Source: Streptomyces sp. yr375 (lineage in GTDB: Bacteria > Actinomycetota > Actinomycetes > Streptomycetales > Streptomycetaceae). From it: a stretch of 64,000 bases of DNA. The DNA lies in assembly GCF_900110755.1 (NCBI RefSeq), contig NZ_FOFF01000034.1:30938-94937 (forward strand). The letters run 5' to 3'. A program made the translations under genes and the position numbers. The notes below the pieces were generated by a model. It ran no database searches. It saw only the letters and a program-made list of their open reading frames with translations, and was not told the DNA's origin. Shown piece by piece: positions 45,281 through 53,259 of this stretch (within the stretch, counting starts at the first letter, position 1; every line of letters starts with the position of its first letter).

Positions 45281-46564
45281 GTGGCCCAGGACACCGCGCG
45301 GCAGACGCCCCCCGCTCCGGCGACGCCGGTCCGCGCCCTGCTGCCGTTGATCCTGCCCGCTCTCGCCGTCGGCGCTCTGGCGAGCCTGATGCTCCTGCTG
45401 GTGACGTGGGTGGCCGGGCGACTGCAGGACGTGCTGTGGCAGAACTTGCCGGACGCGCTGGGCGTGGGCCGGTACTCGGTGCTGTGGATGCTCGCCATGC
45501 TCACGGCGACCGGGGTGCTGGTGGGGCTGGTGGTGTGGAAGGCGCCGGGGCATGCCGGGCCGGATCCGGCCACGATGGGGCTGGACGCGCGCGTGCTGCC
45601 GCCGGCGGTGCTGCCCGGGCTGCTGGTGGCGACCGCGCTGATGCTGGCGGGCGGGCCGAGCCTGGGCCCGGAGAACCCGATCATCGCCGTGAACGTGGGG
45701 CTCGCCTTATGGCTGGGCCGGCGGTTCCTGTCGCGGGCGCCGGGCGCGGTGTGGGTGGCGCTCGCGGAGGCGGGCACGATCGGCGCGCTGTTCGGGACGC
45801 CGGTGGCGGCGGCCCTGCTGATCTCCGAGGCGCTGGCCGGGCGGCAGACCGAGGGGCCGCTGTGGGACAGCGTCTTCGCGCCGCTGGTCGCCGCCGCGGC
45901 CGGTTCGATGACGACCACGCTGCTGGCTCATCCGACCTTCGACCTGCACCTGCCCCCGTTCGGGCATCCCGGGTGGGACGACCTGCTGGCGGCGCTCGTG
46001 ATCGCGTCGGTGGCCGCGGCGCTCGGCATGTGCGCCGTGTACGCCTTCCCGTACGTCCACGGCGCGTTCGGGCGGCTGCGGCACCCGATGCTGGCGCTGC
46101 CCGCCGGTGGGGTCGTGCTGGGGCTGCTGGCGGCCCTGGGCGGCCATCTGACGCTCTTCAAGGGGCTGGACGAGGTCGGGGAGCTGGCGGCCGATCCCGA
46201 GGGCTGGTCGGCCGGACAGTTCGCCACCATGACGGTGGTGAAGCTGACCGCGCTGCTCGTCGCCGCCTCCTGCGGTTTCCGGGGCGGGCGGATCTTCCCG
46301 GCCGTGTTCGTGGGGTGCGCCTTCGGCCTCACCTCCCACGCCCTGGTGCCAGGCGTCCACCCGGCGGTGGGTGTGGCGACCGGGGTGCTGGGCATCCTGC
46401 TGGCCATCACCCGGCAGGGCTGGTTGAGCCTGTTCGTCGCCGCCGTGCTGGTCGCCTCCCCCTCGATCATCGCCCTGCTGTGCTTCGCCTCGCTGCCGGC
46501 CTGGCTGCTGGTGACGGGGCGGCCGCAGATGCAGTTGCACGACGACGGAACGGCGGTGCGGTGA
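45281..46564 (+). CDS. yfeO: ClC-type ion transport protein, YfeO-like
   Basis: A 427-aa membrane protein with about ten helices, closely like E. coli YfeO, a divergent ClC family member. Shared blocks: GGPSLGPENPIIAVNVGLAL, AGTIGALFGTPVAAALL, LFKGLDEVGEL, CGFRGGRIFPAVFVGCAFGL and TRQGWLSLFVAAVLV. The usual GREGP selectivity loop is replaced by GPENP. GTG 45281 is chosen. It is divergent from tipA and 85 bp upstream of the glutamate decarboxylase gene on the same strand, suggesting a joint role in acid resistance. Confidence 0.88.
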   Translation: MAQDTARQTPPAPATPVRALLPLILPALAVGALASLMLLLVTWVAGRLQDVLWQNLPDALGVGRYSVLWMLAMLTATGVLVGLVVWKAPGHAGPDPATMGLDARVLPPAVLPGLLVATALMLAGGPSLGPENPIIAVNVGLALWLGRRFLSRAPGAVWVALAEAGTIGALFGTPVAAALLISEALAGRQTEGPLWDSVFAPLVAAAAGSMTTTLLAHPTFDLHLPPFGHPGWDDLLAALVIASVAAALGMCAVYAFPYVHGAFGRLRHPMLALPAGGVVLGLLAALGGHLTLFKGLDEVGELAADPEGWSAGQFATMTVVKLTALLVAASCGFRGGRIFPAVFVGCAFGLTSHALVPGVHPAVGVATGVLGILLAITRQGWLSLFVAAVLVASPSIIALLCFASLPAWLLVTGRPQMQLHDDGTAVR

Positions 46565-46649
46565 GCGCGTGAACCGATCAGGCCCCTCGATCCGATGAAG
46601 CGGTAGAACGCCACCCGGCGGTCACCGCTCAGAGTTGGGAGAAGAAGCC

Positions 46650-48062
46650 ATGCCCCTCCACGAAGGCCCCCAGAAGCCCGACGAGCGTCCCCTGTCCGTG
46701 AACCCCTTCTACAGCGAGGCGAATCCGCTCGGCGGGATGACCGAGGCGCCGCCCAAACACCGGCTGCCGGACACCCCGATGCCGCCGTCGACGGCGTACC
46801 AGCTCGTGCACGACGAGCTGATGCTGGACGGCAACGCACGGCTCAACCTCGCCACCTTCGTCACCACGTGGATGGAGCCGCAGGCCACGGTGCTGATGGC
46901 GGAGTGCCGGGACAAGAACATGATCGACAAGGACGAGTATCCGCGCACCGCCGAGCTGGAGCGGCGCTGTGTGGCGATGCTCGCCGACCTGTGGAACGCG
47001 CCCGACCCGTCGGCGACCGTCGGGTGTTCGACGACGGGGTCGAGCGAGGCGTGCATGCTCGCCGGGATGGCGATGAAGCGGCGGTGGGCGCAGCGCAACG
47101 CCGACCGCTATCCGGCGCGCGATGTCCGTCCGAACCTGGTGATGGGGGTCAACGTCCAGGTCTGCTGGGACAAGTTCTGCAACTTCTGGGAGGTGGAGGC
47201 CCGTCTGGTCCCCATGGAGGGGGACCGGTTCCACCTCGACCCGCAGGCGGCGGCCGAGCTGTGCGACGAGAACACCATCGGGGTCGTCGGCATCCTCGGC
47301 TCCACCTTCGACGGTTCCTACGAGCCGATCGCCGAGCTGTGCGCCGCCCTGGACGCCCTCCAGGAGCGGACCGGGCTCGACATCCCGGTGCATGTGGACG
47401 GCGCGTCCGGCGCGATGATCGCCCCCTTCCTCGACGAGGACCTGGTGTGGGACTTCCGCCTCCCGCGCGTGGCGTCCATCAACACCTCGGGGCACAAGTA
47501 CGGGCTGGTGTATCCGGGCGTCGGCTGGGCGCTGTGGCGCGACAAGGAGGCGCTGCCGGAGGAGCTCGTGTTCCGCGTGAACTACCTGGGCGGCGACATG
47601 CCGACCTTCGCGCTCAACTTCTCCCGGCCGGGGGCACAGGTCGTCGCGCAGTACTACACGCTGCTGCGGCTGGGCCGCGAGGGCTACCGGGCGGTGCAGG
47701 GGTCCGCGCGGGCCGTGGCCCGGGGCATGGCCGACCGGGTGGAGGCGCTCGGCGACTTCCGCCTCCTCACCCGGGGCGACGAGCTGCCGGTCTTCGCCTT
47801 CACGACGGCTCCGGACGTGAAGGCGTACGACGTGTTCGACGTCTCCCGGCGGCTGCGGGAGAGCGGCTGGCTGGTGCCCGCGTACACCTTCCCGCCGAAC
47901 CGGGAGGATCTGTCCGTCCTGCGGGTCGTGTGCAGAAACGGCTTCTCGGAGGATCTCGCCGAGTTGTTCATGGCCGACCTGACCCGCCTGCTGCCGGAGC
48001 TGCGGCGCCAGTCGGGGCCGTCGCCTCGGGACAAGGGGGCGGCTACCGGGTTCCATCACTAG
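46650..48062 (+). CDS. gadB: glutamate decarboxylase
   Basis: PLP enzyme (470 aa) turning glutamate to GABA and consuming a proton. Blocks: STTGSSEACMLAGMAMKRRW (in part), VHVDGASGAMIAPF with the PLP-binding Asp, and INTSGHKYGLVYPG with the Schiff-base Lys. RVNYLGGDMPTFALNFSRP is typical of GadB. ATG 46650 has GGGAGAAG upstream. No GadC-type antiporter is visible nearby. Confidence 0.95.
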   Translation: MPLHEGPQKPDERPLSVNPFYSEANPLGGMTEAPPKHRLPDTPMPPSTAYQLVHDELMLDGNARLNLATFVTTWMEPQATVLMAECRDKNMIDKDEYPRTAELERRCVAMLADLWNAPDPSATVGCSTTGSSEACMLAGMAMKRRWAQRNADRYPARDVRPNLVMGVNVQVCWDKFCNFWEVEARLVPMEGDRFHLDPQAAAELCDENTIGVVGILGSTFDGSYEPIAELCAALDALQERTGLDIPVHVDGASGAMIAPFLDEDLVWDFRLPRVASINTSGHKYGLVYPGVGWALWRDKEALPEELVFRVNYLGGDMPTFALNFSRPGAQVVAQYYTLLRLGREGYRAVQGSARAVARGMADRVEALGDFRLLTRGDELPVFAFTTAPDVKAYDVFDVSRRLRESGWLVPAYTFPPNREDLSVLRVVCRNGFSEDLAELFMADLTRLLPELRRQSGPSPRDKGAATGFHH

Positions 48063-48135
48063 GGGGTGCCCAGGACGCCGTCCGGTGCCTGTTCGTCGCC
48101 GTATCGCTCCTTGAAAACTGCATAGTGGTGGTCCC

Positions 48136-48777
48136 TCAGCGGGAGTCCCCCGGATGCCGTTCGCCCGTCGCGTACGGGTTCTCCTGGCCCGCCGCCAGTA
48201 CGCCGACGAACGGGGCGCCCTCCCCCGCGAAGGTGTAGGCGCCGCCCTCGATCCGGGCGATGAGGCCCTGGGTCCACTCGGCGTCCGCGTCCGCCGTGTG
48301 GATCCAGAGGTTCATGATCTCGCCGATGTGGCCCAGTTGCTCCGGGCCGTCCTCGGGGACGTAGTTCTCGGTGACGGCGGAGCGCCACTCCTCGATGCGG
48401 CGGACGCGCTCCTTCAGGAGCGACACGGCCTCCGCGCGCGGGAGGTCGACGACGGCGCCGATGGCCGCCGTCTTCATGTCCATCTTCTGGTCGTACGAGG
48501 TCAGCGCCTCGCGTACGAGCCTGAGGTACTCCTCGGTGCCGGCCTCGGTGATCTCGTACTCGGTGCGCGGCGGGCCGCCCGCGGTGGACGGGGCGGTCTC
48601 GTGCTCGCGCAGCAGTCCCTGCTTCGCCATCTGCTTCAGGGCGTGGTAGATCGAACCCGGCTTGGCGTTGGACCACTCATGGGCGCCCCAGTACTCCAGG
48701 TCGCCGCGCACCTGATAGCCGTGGGCCCGCCCGTGCTGACGCACGGCGCCCAGCACGAGAAGCCGGATCGCTGACAT
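48136..48777 (-). CDS. PadR family transcriptional regulator
   Basis: A 213-aa PadR protein. The winged helix occupies residues 1-85 (SAIRLLVLGAVRQHGRAHGYQVRGDLE in part, GSIYHALKQMAKQGLL). The Vir_C-like helical C-terminal domain follows. PadR proteins respond to small molecules and often control detoxification pumps, but none is adjacent. It converges on gadB. Confidence 0.92.
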   Translation of the reverse strand: MSAIRLLVLGAVRQHGRAHGYQVRGDLEYWGAHEWSNAKPGSIYHALKQMAKQGLLREHETAPSTAGGPPRTEYEITEAGTEEYLRLVREALTSYDQKMDMKTAAIGAVVDLPRAEAVSLLKERVRRIEEWRSAVTENYVPEDGPEQLGHIGEIMNLWIHTADADAEWTQGLIARIEGGAYTFAGEGAPFVGVLAAGQENPYATGERHPGDSR

Positions 48778-48798
48778 GGGCCCAGGTTAGGGCGTGGC

Positions 48799-48853
48799 GG
48801 GCAGGCGCCCGGCAGGTGCACCCGACAGGTGCACCGGCAGGTGCCTGCCCGCG
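48799..48853. repeat. hairpin with embedded direct repeats
   Basis: Arms GGGCAGGCGCC (48799-48809) and GGTGCCTGCCC (48843-48853) differ at one position. Between them lie near-copies of GGCAGGTGCACC in tandem. It lies in the 87-bp gap between the dehydrogenase stop and the PadR start and may terminate the former. Confidence 0.55.
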
Positions 48854-48864
48854 CGGAGCGGTGC

Positions 48865-50325
48865 TCAGAAGGGGAAGCCGCTGCGGCCGTGCTGGACGGA
48901 GATCCACTTCGTGGTGGTGAAGGCCTCCAGGGTCGTCTCGCCGTTGAGGCGGCCGACGCCGGAGTTCTTCTCGCCGCCGAAGGGGACGATCGGCTCGTCG
49001 TGGACGGTGGCGTCGTTGACGTGGAACATGCCGGTGTCGATCTGCTTGGCGAAGGCGACGCCCCGCTCGACGTCGGCGGTGTGGACGGCGCCGCTCAGGC
49101 CGTAGGGCGTGTCGTTGACCAGGCGGACGGCCTCCTCCTCGCCGTCGAAGGTGTTGAGGAAGACGACCGGGCCGAACACCTCCTGCCGGAGCAGCGCGGA
49201 GCTCTCGGGGAGGTCGGCGAGCACGGAGGGCGCGACGACGTTGTCGGTCGTCGTACCGTGCACCAGCGCGTGCGCGCCCTCGGTTATCGCCTGCCGGACG
49301 ACGTTCGAGACCGCTTCCGCCTGCGAGGAGTTGATCAGGGGGCCGATGGCGGTTTGGGGGTCGCGCGGGTCGCCGGCCTTGAGGGTCTTCACCTTGGCGA
49401 CGAACTTCTCGGTGAACTCGTCGGCTATCGCGCGGTCGACCAGGACGCGGTTGGCGGCCATGCAGACCTGGCCCTGGTGGACGAAGCGGCTGAAGACGGC
49501 GGCGTCGACCGCGTAGTCGACGTCGGCGTCGTCGAGGACGACGAAGGCGCTGTTGCCGCCGAGTTCGATGATGGACCGCTTGAAGTGCGAGGCGGCGACG
49601 GTGGCGACGTGCCGGCCGACCTTGTCGGAGCCGGTGAAGGAGATGACCCGCGGGATCGGGTGCTCCAGGAAGGCGTCGCCGATCTCGGCGATGTCGGTCA
49701 CGACGACGTTGAGCAGGCCCGGGGGCAGACCGGCGTCCTCGAAGAGCTTGGCGATGACGGTGCCGCCGGAGATCGGGGTGTTCTGGTGCGGCTTGAGCAC
49801 CACGCCGTTGCCGAGGGCCAGCGCGGGGGCGACGGACTTCAGCGACAGCAGGAAGGGCACGTTGAACGGGCTGATCACACCGACGACGCCGACCGGCTCG
49901 CGGTAGACGCGGTTCTCCTTGCCGTCGATCGGCGAGGGCAGGATGCGGCCCTCGGCGCTCAGCGACAGGTGGACCGCCTCGCGCAGGAACTCCTTGGCGA
50001 GGTGGAGTTCGAAGGCGGCCTTGCCGAACGTGCCGCCGGCCTCGTCGACCAGGACCTCGCTGATCTCCGCCTCGCGCTCCTCCACCAGGCGCAGCACGCT
50101 CTCGAAGACGGCGCGGCGGGCGTAGGCGTTGGTCGCGGCCCACTGCTTCTGGGCGCGGGCGGCGGCGCGGTACGCCTCGTCGATCTCCTCGACGGTGGCG
50201 GTGGTGATCGAGGCGAGCTTCTCACCGTCGTAGGGGTTGATGGTGATGATGTCCCAGGACCCCTTGCCCGGACGCCACTTGCCGTCGATGTACTGCTGGG
50301 CCAGGTCGGTGAAATAGGACGACAT
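48865..50325 (-). CDS. aldehyde dehydrogenase family protein
   Basis: NAD(P)-dependent aldehyde dehydrogenase (486 aa). The glycine motif is FTGSDKVGRHV, the general base region IIELGGNSAFVVLDDAD, and the catalytic Cys is in HQGQVCMAANR. VFGPVVFLNTF and FGGEKNSGVGR complete the pattern. It is closest in style to benzaldehyde/vanillin-type dehydrogenases, but the substrate is not deducible. ATG 50325 has GAGGG 5 bases upstream. Confidence 0.94.
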   Translation of the reverse strand: MSSYFTDLAQQYIDGKWRPGKGSWDIITINPYDGEKLASITTATVEEIDEAYRAAARAQKQWAATNAYARRAVFESVLRLVEEREAEISEVLVDEAGGTFGKAAFELHLAKEFLREAVHLSLSAEGRILPSPIDGKENRVYREPVGVVGVISPFNVPFLLSLKSVAPALALGNGVVLKPHQNTPISGGTVIAKLFEDAGLPPGLLNVVVTDIAEIGDAFLEHPIPRVISFTGSDKVGRHVATVAASHFKRSIIELGGNSAFVVLDDADVDYAVDAAVFSRFVHQGQVCMAANRVLVDRAIADEFTEKFVAKVKTLKAGDPRDPQTAIGPLINSSQAEAVSNVVRQAITEGAHALVHGTTTDNVVAPSVLADLPESSALLRQEVFGPVVFLNTFDGEEEAVRLVNDTPYGLSGAVHTADVERGVAFAKQIDTGMFHVNDATVHDEPIVPFGGEKNSGVGRLNGETTLEAFTTTKWISVQHGRSGFPF

Positions 50326-50441
50326 GTGAACCCTCAATCCCCTGCTGCGATCGCCTGCGACCGCTCGGCGTCACGATCTGATCACACGTCATCGTACGTG
50401 TGTTTCAAGGGAGTTGGGAGGGAAGCCGGTCAGGAAGCCGG

Positions 50442-51302
50442 TCAGGACAACTGGATCAGTCCGCGCAGCAGGTCCCGGCTCTCGTCCGGTCCGGGGCTGT
50501 CCTGCTGGAGCTCCTTCAGCGCCTGTTCGTACTGGCCGACGTCCTCGCGCTTGTCCAGGTAGAGGGCGCTGGTGAGCTGCTCCAGGTAGACGACGTCCTG
50601 GAGGTCGGACTCCGGGAAGCTGAGGATCGTGAAGGCGCCGGACTCGCCGGAGTGCCCGCCGAAGCCGAACGGCATCACCTGCAGCCGCACGTTCGGACGC
50701 TGGGAGACGTCGATCAGGTGCTGGAGCTGCCCGCGCATCACCCCGCGGTCGCCGTACGGGCGGCGCAGGGCGGCCTCGTCGAGGACGATGTGGAAGTCGG
50801 GGGCGTTCTCCGCGACGAGGTACTTCTGCCGCTCCAGGCGCAGTGCGACACGCCGGTCGATGTCGGCGGCGTTCGCGCCCTTCATGCCGCGACTGACGAC
50901 CGCGTGGGCGTAGGCCTCGGTCTGCAGCAGGCCGTGCACGAACTGCACCTCGTACGCCCGGATCAGCGCGGCGGCGCCCTCCAGGCCGACGTAGGTGGGG
51001 AACCAGTTGGGCAGGACGTCCGAGTAACTGTGCCACCAGCCCGCGACGTTGGCCTCGCGGGCGAGTCCGACGAGCGACTGGCGCTCCGCGTCGTCCGAGA
51101 TGCCGTACAGCGTCAGCAGGTCCTCCACGTCCCGGGTCTTGAAGCTCACCCGGCCCAGTTCCATCCGGCTGATCTTCGACTCCGACGCCCTGATCGAGTA
51201 TCCGGCCGCCTCGCGCGTGATGCCTCTCGCTTCACGCAGCCGCCGTAGTTGCGAACCGAGCAGCATCCGCCGCACCACCGATCCGGGCTCTCCCGCGCTC
51301 AC
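50442..51302 (-). CDS. XRE family regulator with DUF5753 domain
   Basis: A 286-aa WhiJ-like regulator. The HTH is at residues 15-70 (LGSQLRRLREARGITREAAGYSIRASESKISRMELGR in part). DUF5753 fills the rest (LIRAYEVQFVHGLLQTEAYAHAV, RQKYL, LDEAALRRPYG). It is divergent from an ATP-binding protein gene and near a DUF397 gene, the recurrent Streptomyces developmental triad of the whiJ/abaA type. In such sets the DUF397 partner is thought to relieve DNA binding by the XRE protein. Confidence 0.93.
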   Translation of the reverse strand: MSAGEPGSVVRRMLLGSQLRRLREARGITREAAGYSIRASESKISRMELGRVSFKTRDVEDLLTLYGISDDAERQSLVGLAREANVAGWWHSYSDVLPNWFPTYVGLEGAAALIRAYEVQFVHGLLQTEAYAHAVVSRGMKGANAADIDRRVALRLERQKYLVAENAPDFHIVLDEAALRRPYGDRGVMRGQLQHLIDVSQRPNVRLQVMPFGFGGHSGESGAFTILSFPESDLQDVVYLEQLTSALYLDKREDVGQYEQALKELQQDSPGPDESRDLLRGLIQLS

Positions 51303-51620
51303 GTTCGCCAGCCTCCCCAGCCGTCTTCAAGGGCCGCAGTCTGCCACTAAAACACTTCGAGCAGTACTCGTCCGATTACAGAGATGGAAAGAAGCCAAAG
51401 GATACGCACAGCACGATGCGAGGGAAGAGTGTGGGTAAAGCGAAAGAAGTGCTTGTAAGAAGCGGCAACTTGGCGGAAAAAATGGCCAAGAAGCGGTACG
51501 GGCGGGTCCATTTCGGTCACGTGCACGTGCATCTGCCCTTGCATCCGCAGTGCGCATCAGAAACCATGGTCCCGCGCCACCGCTGCATCGCAACGACCGC
51601 GAATCCGGGGAGTGCCTCGC
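51303..51620. promoter_or_regulatory. divergent control region of the XRE triad
   Basis: 318 bp, distinctly less G+C-rich than its surroundings (51340-51480). It contains the inverted repeat CTTGGC-N10-GCCAAG (51469-51490) and the element CACGTGCACGTGCATCTGC (51518-51536), of which 16 bases recur upstream of the DUF397 gene. No gene is supported. Confidence 0.6.
51521..51536 (+). promoter_or_regulatory. 16-bp shared element, copy 1
   Basis: GTGCACGTGCATCTGC, 84 bp before the ATP-binding protein start and in its direction. An identical copy lies at 52694-52709 on the minus strand, upstream of the DUF397 gene and again in the direction of transcription. Confidence 0.65.
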
Positions 51621-52193
51621 ATGGGGACGAATGGATCGACCATGCTCGAGCCGTTACGGCAGGGCCTTCCGCCGCTTGATCCCGCGGCTGTGTCCAACGC
51701 CGCGTCGTGCGCTCTGCCCGCCCGCTTCGAAGCGGTGCGCGAAGCCCGGCAGTTCACCCGACGGACCCTCGATCAGTGGGACGACGTGGCCGACCGTTTC
51801 GACGACGTCTGCCTGGTCGTGTCGGAGCTGGTGACCAACGCGCTGAGACACGGACTGTCCTCGGAGGGCAGCACACAGGATCGGCATCCGCATCCGCCCG
51901 TGCGGCTGCACCTGATGCGGTGGACCGAGCGGCTGGTGTGCGCGGTGCGCGACCCCAGCCATGACAGTCCGCTGCCCCGCGAGAGCGAGGACTTCTCGGC
52001 GGAGTCGGGCCGCGGCCTGTTCCTCGTGGACTCGTTCGCCGACAGTTGGGGCTGGCACCCGCTCTCCAGCAACCTGGGCGGCAAGGTCGTCTGGGCGCTG
52101 TTCCGACTGCCCGCTCCACACAGCCCGAACGGTCCACACAGCCCGAACGGTCCGCACGGTTCGAACACCCCGCACCGTCCGAACACCCCGTAG
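51621..52193 (+). CDS. RsbW-like ATP-binding protein (HATPase_c)
   Basis: A 190-aa single-domain GHKL ATPase of the kind related to anti-sigma factors. The N-box is VVSELVTNALRHG and the G1 box is ESGRGLFLVDSFAD. The C-terminal 25 residues are an Asn/Pro/His repeat (HSPNGPHSPNGPHG) from an 18-bp tandem repeat. ATG 51621 has GGGGAG 8 bases upstream. Member of the XRE/ATPase/DUF397 triad. Confidence 0.9.
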   Translation: MGTNGSTMLEPLRQGLPPLDPAAVSNAASCALPARFEAVREARQFTRRTLDQWDDVADRFDDVCLVVSELVTNALRHGLSSEGSTQDRHPHPPVRLHLMRWTERLVCAVRDPSHDSPLPRESEDFSAESGRGLFLVDSFADSWGWHPLSSNLGGKVVWALFRLPAPHSPNGPHSPNGPHGSNTPHRPNTP

Positions 52194-52313
52194 CGTCCGC
52201 GCACTTCCGGCGAATGACGGACCGCGGGGCACCAACGCGCCACGGTTCTACGCGCGTTGTGAGCGATGACACGGTGACGGCGGCGACGGATGCCGGGGCG
52301 AAGGGCGGCGGCG

Positions 52314-52583
52314 TCAGCTCGCGATCAGGTGGTCGAACTCGCCGTCCTTGATGCCGAGCAGCATCGCCTCTATCTCGGCTCGGGTATAGACGAGCGCGGG
52401 GCCGTCCGGGAAGCGCGAGTTGCGTACGGCCACCTCGCCGCCCGGCAGCCGCGCGAACTCCACGCAGGAACCCTGCGAGTTGCTGTGCCGGCTCTTCTGC
52501 CAGGCAACCCCGTACAACTGTGTGGCCGTCATGCCGTTGTACACGTCGTGCCCCCCGTCAACGTCGTCAACGTCGTGGTCCAC
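52314..52583 (-). CDS. DUF397 domain protein
   Basis: An 89-aa protein with the DUF397 core LYGVAWQKSRHSNSQGSCVEFARL (in part), GGEVAVRNSRFPDGPALVYTRAEIEAML (in part). GTG 52583 follows GGGAG and starts VDHDV; the N terminus has an extra DDVDGGHDV relative to the usual MDHDVYNGM, a short duplication. It converges on the ATP-binding protein gene. Such proteins act with the XRE-DUF5753 regulator. Confidence 0.9.
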   Translation of the reverse strand: MDHDVDDVDGGHDVYNGMTATQLYGVAWQKSRHSNSQGSCVEFARLPGGEVAVRNSRFPDGPALVYTRAEIEAMLLGIKDGEFDHLIAS

Positions 52584-52693
52584 AGGTCGCTCCCTGCTGG
52601 TGCGCTGGCTCGTGTGGCCCGAGTGGCCATTGGTGCCGTGGTCAACTGTCTCAACTGCCCGGATCATAACCCCGTTCACGTGCAGTCGCATGA

Positions 52694-52709
52694 GCAGATG
52701 CACGTGCAC
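52694..52709 (-). promoter_or_regulatory. 16-bp shared element, copy 2
   Basis: On the minus strand this reads GTGCACGTGCATCTGC, identical to 51521-51536. It ends 110 bp before the DUF397 start. Probable operator of the XRE protein (inference). Confidence 0.65.
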
Positions 52710-52930
52710 GCGGGGTGCTTGTGCGGTTACAGCTTTGACGCCCGCTTTACCCAACTCGTTCGATTCGGTGACGGTCATGGACTGCGGGTGAAGGTCGTCC
52801 GATTCGAACCACTCGTGCTCTAGGAACAGACGCGCACTGCGGCCGTCCTGTTCCCTCAGGACCGCATCGGACTGGACCGGATCGGACTGGACCGGATCGG
52901 TGCTGCGGCGGCTCCACCGCGGCAAGCCCG

Positions 52931-52969
52931 CGCCCCCGCGTCCGACGGGTGGCGTCGGCCGCGGGGGCG
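52931..52969 (-). terminator. terminator hairpin after the ribosomal protein operon
   Basis: The stem CGCCCCCGCG-T-CCGACG pairs with CGTCGG-C-CGCGGGGGCG across one mismatch, with loop GGTGG. It lies 50 bp past the rpsR stop on the minus strand. Confidence 0.7.
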
Positions 52970-53018
52970 GGGGCGAGGTGGGTGCCTACCGGACCACGGC
53001 CGGTCGGCCGCCCGGGGG

Positions 53019-53255
53019 TCAGTGGGCGGGGCCGTAGGGCAGGAGGGCCATTTCCCGGGCGTTCTTGATCGCTCGGGAGATCTGGCGTTGCTGTTGGGCG
53101 GAGATACGGGTGACGCGGCGACTGCGGATCTTGCCTCGGTCCGAGATGAACTTTCTCAGGAGATCGGTGTCCTTGTAGTCGATGTAGGTGATGCGTGCCT
53201 GGTCAAGGGGGTTGGGGCGGGGCTTGGCGGGCTTGCGCTCGGGCTTGCGGGGCAT
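53019..53255 (-). CDS. rpsR: 30S ribosomal protein S18 (zinc-free paralogue)
   Basis: A 78-aa S18 (ITYIDYKDTDLLRKFISDRGKI in part, RRVTRISAQQQRQISRAIKNAREMALLPY in part). It has no cysteine. It is the last gene of the minus-strand Zur-type cluster with the COG0523 protein, L31 and L33. ATG 53255 is used; the reading frame upstream belongs to no gene. Confidence 0.95.
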   Translation of the reverse strand: MPRKPERKPAKPRPNPLDQARITYIDYKDTDLLRKFISDRGKIRSRRVTRISAQQQRQISRAIKNAREMALLPYGPAH

Positions 53256-53259
53256 GGGG

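Larger units (their letters stand above)
52584..53018. other. intergenic region between the DUF397 gene and rpsR
   Basis: 435 bp without a credible gene. It holds the second copy of the 16-bp element (52694-52709), a 15-bp tandem repeat ATCGGACTGGACCGG (2.3 copies, 52866-52900) and a strong hairpin (52931-52969) that probably terminates the ribosomal protein operon. Confidence 0.6.

Noticed and set aside
48136..48777. 206-codon plus-strand frame opposite the PadR gene
   Set aside because: Antisense shadow; the minus-strand frame has a clear PadR domain.
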